DNA from: Colwellia sp. TT2012
GTDB taxonomy: Bacteria > Pseudomonadota > Gammaproteobacteria > Enterobacterales > Alteromonadaceae
Direction of reading: 5' to 3'
DNA: 44,995 bases
Assembly (NCBI RefSeq): GCF_001440345.1
Contig: NZ_LJYX01000018.1
Location: 1-44,995, forward strand
Made by a program: the position numbers and the translations under genes. Below the pieces are notes generated by a model, which saw nothing but the letters and a program-made list of their open reading frames with translations, ran no database searches and was not told the DNA's origin. Of the stretch, positions 44,878-44,995 are shown in pieces. Position 1 is the first letter of the stretch; each line of letters starts with the position of its first letter.

Positions 44878-44995
44878 ATAATATACCCATCTTTTAATTC
44901 TATTGTAAAACAAGTTTAGGTAAAGTGAGGCCCAAGCTTTGGCTGCAACCAAAGCCTTTTTATACGGTAGTTCGATGAAGTTCTGGCTCCTCTGT
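44878..44995 (-). other. 3' part of a further integron cassette (cut by window edge)
   Basis: Only the last 118 bp of this cassette are seen. Two frames are open from the edge: one ends at 44916 (ends QPKLGPHFT), the other runs on through the attC. Neither is recognisable, so no gene is called. Its attC and last 15 bp equal those of the cassette at 41174-41566. Confidence 0.5.

Noticed and set aside
44749..44952. 67-residue frame at the right end
   Set aside because: It reads through an attC and shares its tail (HFKRNKNSWLGS) with the other attC-spanning frame, so most of it is recombination-site sequence, not protein.

Overview
The window looks like a chromosomal segment of a cold-water marine gammaproteobacterium of the Colwellia/Alteromonadales type. 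The reasons are its low GC content, the E. coli-like synteny blocks rluD-pgeF-clpB next to bamD and aroF-tyrA, its PEP-CTERM proteins, and its many secreted hydrolases with lipoprotein or Sec signals. The genus is inferred from gene content and style; no database search was possible.

Layout. Bases 1-400 carry, on the minus strand, the leader of an rRNA operon lying to the left (two strong promoters and a boxA). Bases 811-5138 hold a large secreted subtilase and a small PEP-CTERM protein. Bases 5530-11710 are core genes: a DUF4124-like protein, clpB, pgeF, rluD and bamD. Bases 11924-16264 hold a second PEP-CTERM protein, glnB, nadE, a FimT/GspH pseudopilin and the C-terminal remnant of a REP-associated (Y1-type) transposase. 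Bases 16400-21723 hold an RND efflux pump with its adaptor, and a membrane-anchored periplasmic protein. Bases 22164-25769 hold two tandem alkaline phosphatases behind Pho-box-like sites. Then come a hypothetical gene fused to a broken PaiB-like gene, an M13 peptidase, a porin with an upstream solute-binding protein, tyrA and aroF, a very large HExxH lipoprotein, and an M4 vibriolysin-type protease.

From about 40.6 kb the character changes. Truncated IS4-like and IS3-like elements lead into an integron cassette array. Its genes all read on the minus strand, and they are separated by attC-type recombination sites of about 90-100 bp that share sequence. The cassettes encode a secreted conserved protein, an excalibur-domain protein, an unknown protein, a serine beta-lactamase-like hydrolase and a membrane-anchored HExxH protein. 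A truncated IS110-family element sits where one attC should be. No integrase is visible; the orientation predicts it to the right of the window.

The most interesting signal is regulatory. The subtilase gene and both PEP-CTERM genes share an upstream dyad (AGTGT, 11-nt spacer of the form CRGYTTnnTTT, then ACACT) followed by a GG-N10-GC sigma-54-type promoter. This suggests one regulon that couples a secreted protease to PEP-CTERM surface proteins. A fourth, orphan copy of the dyad lies at 11839-11864.
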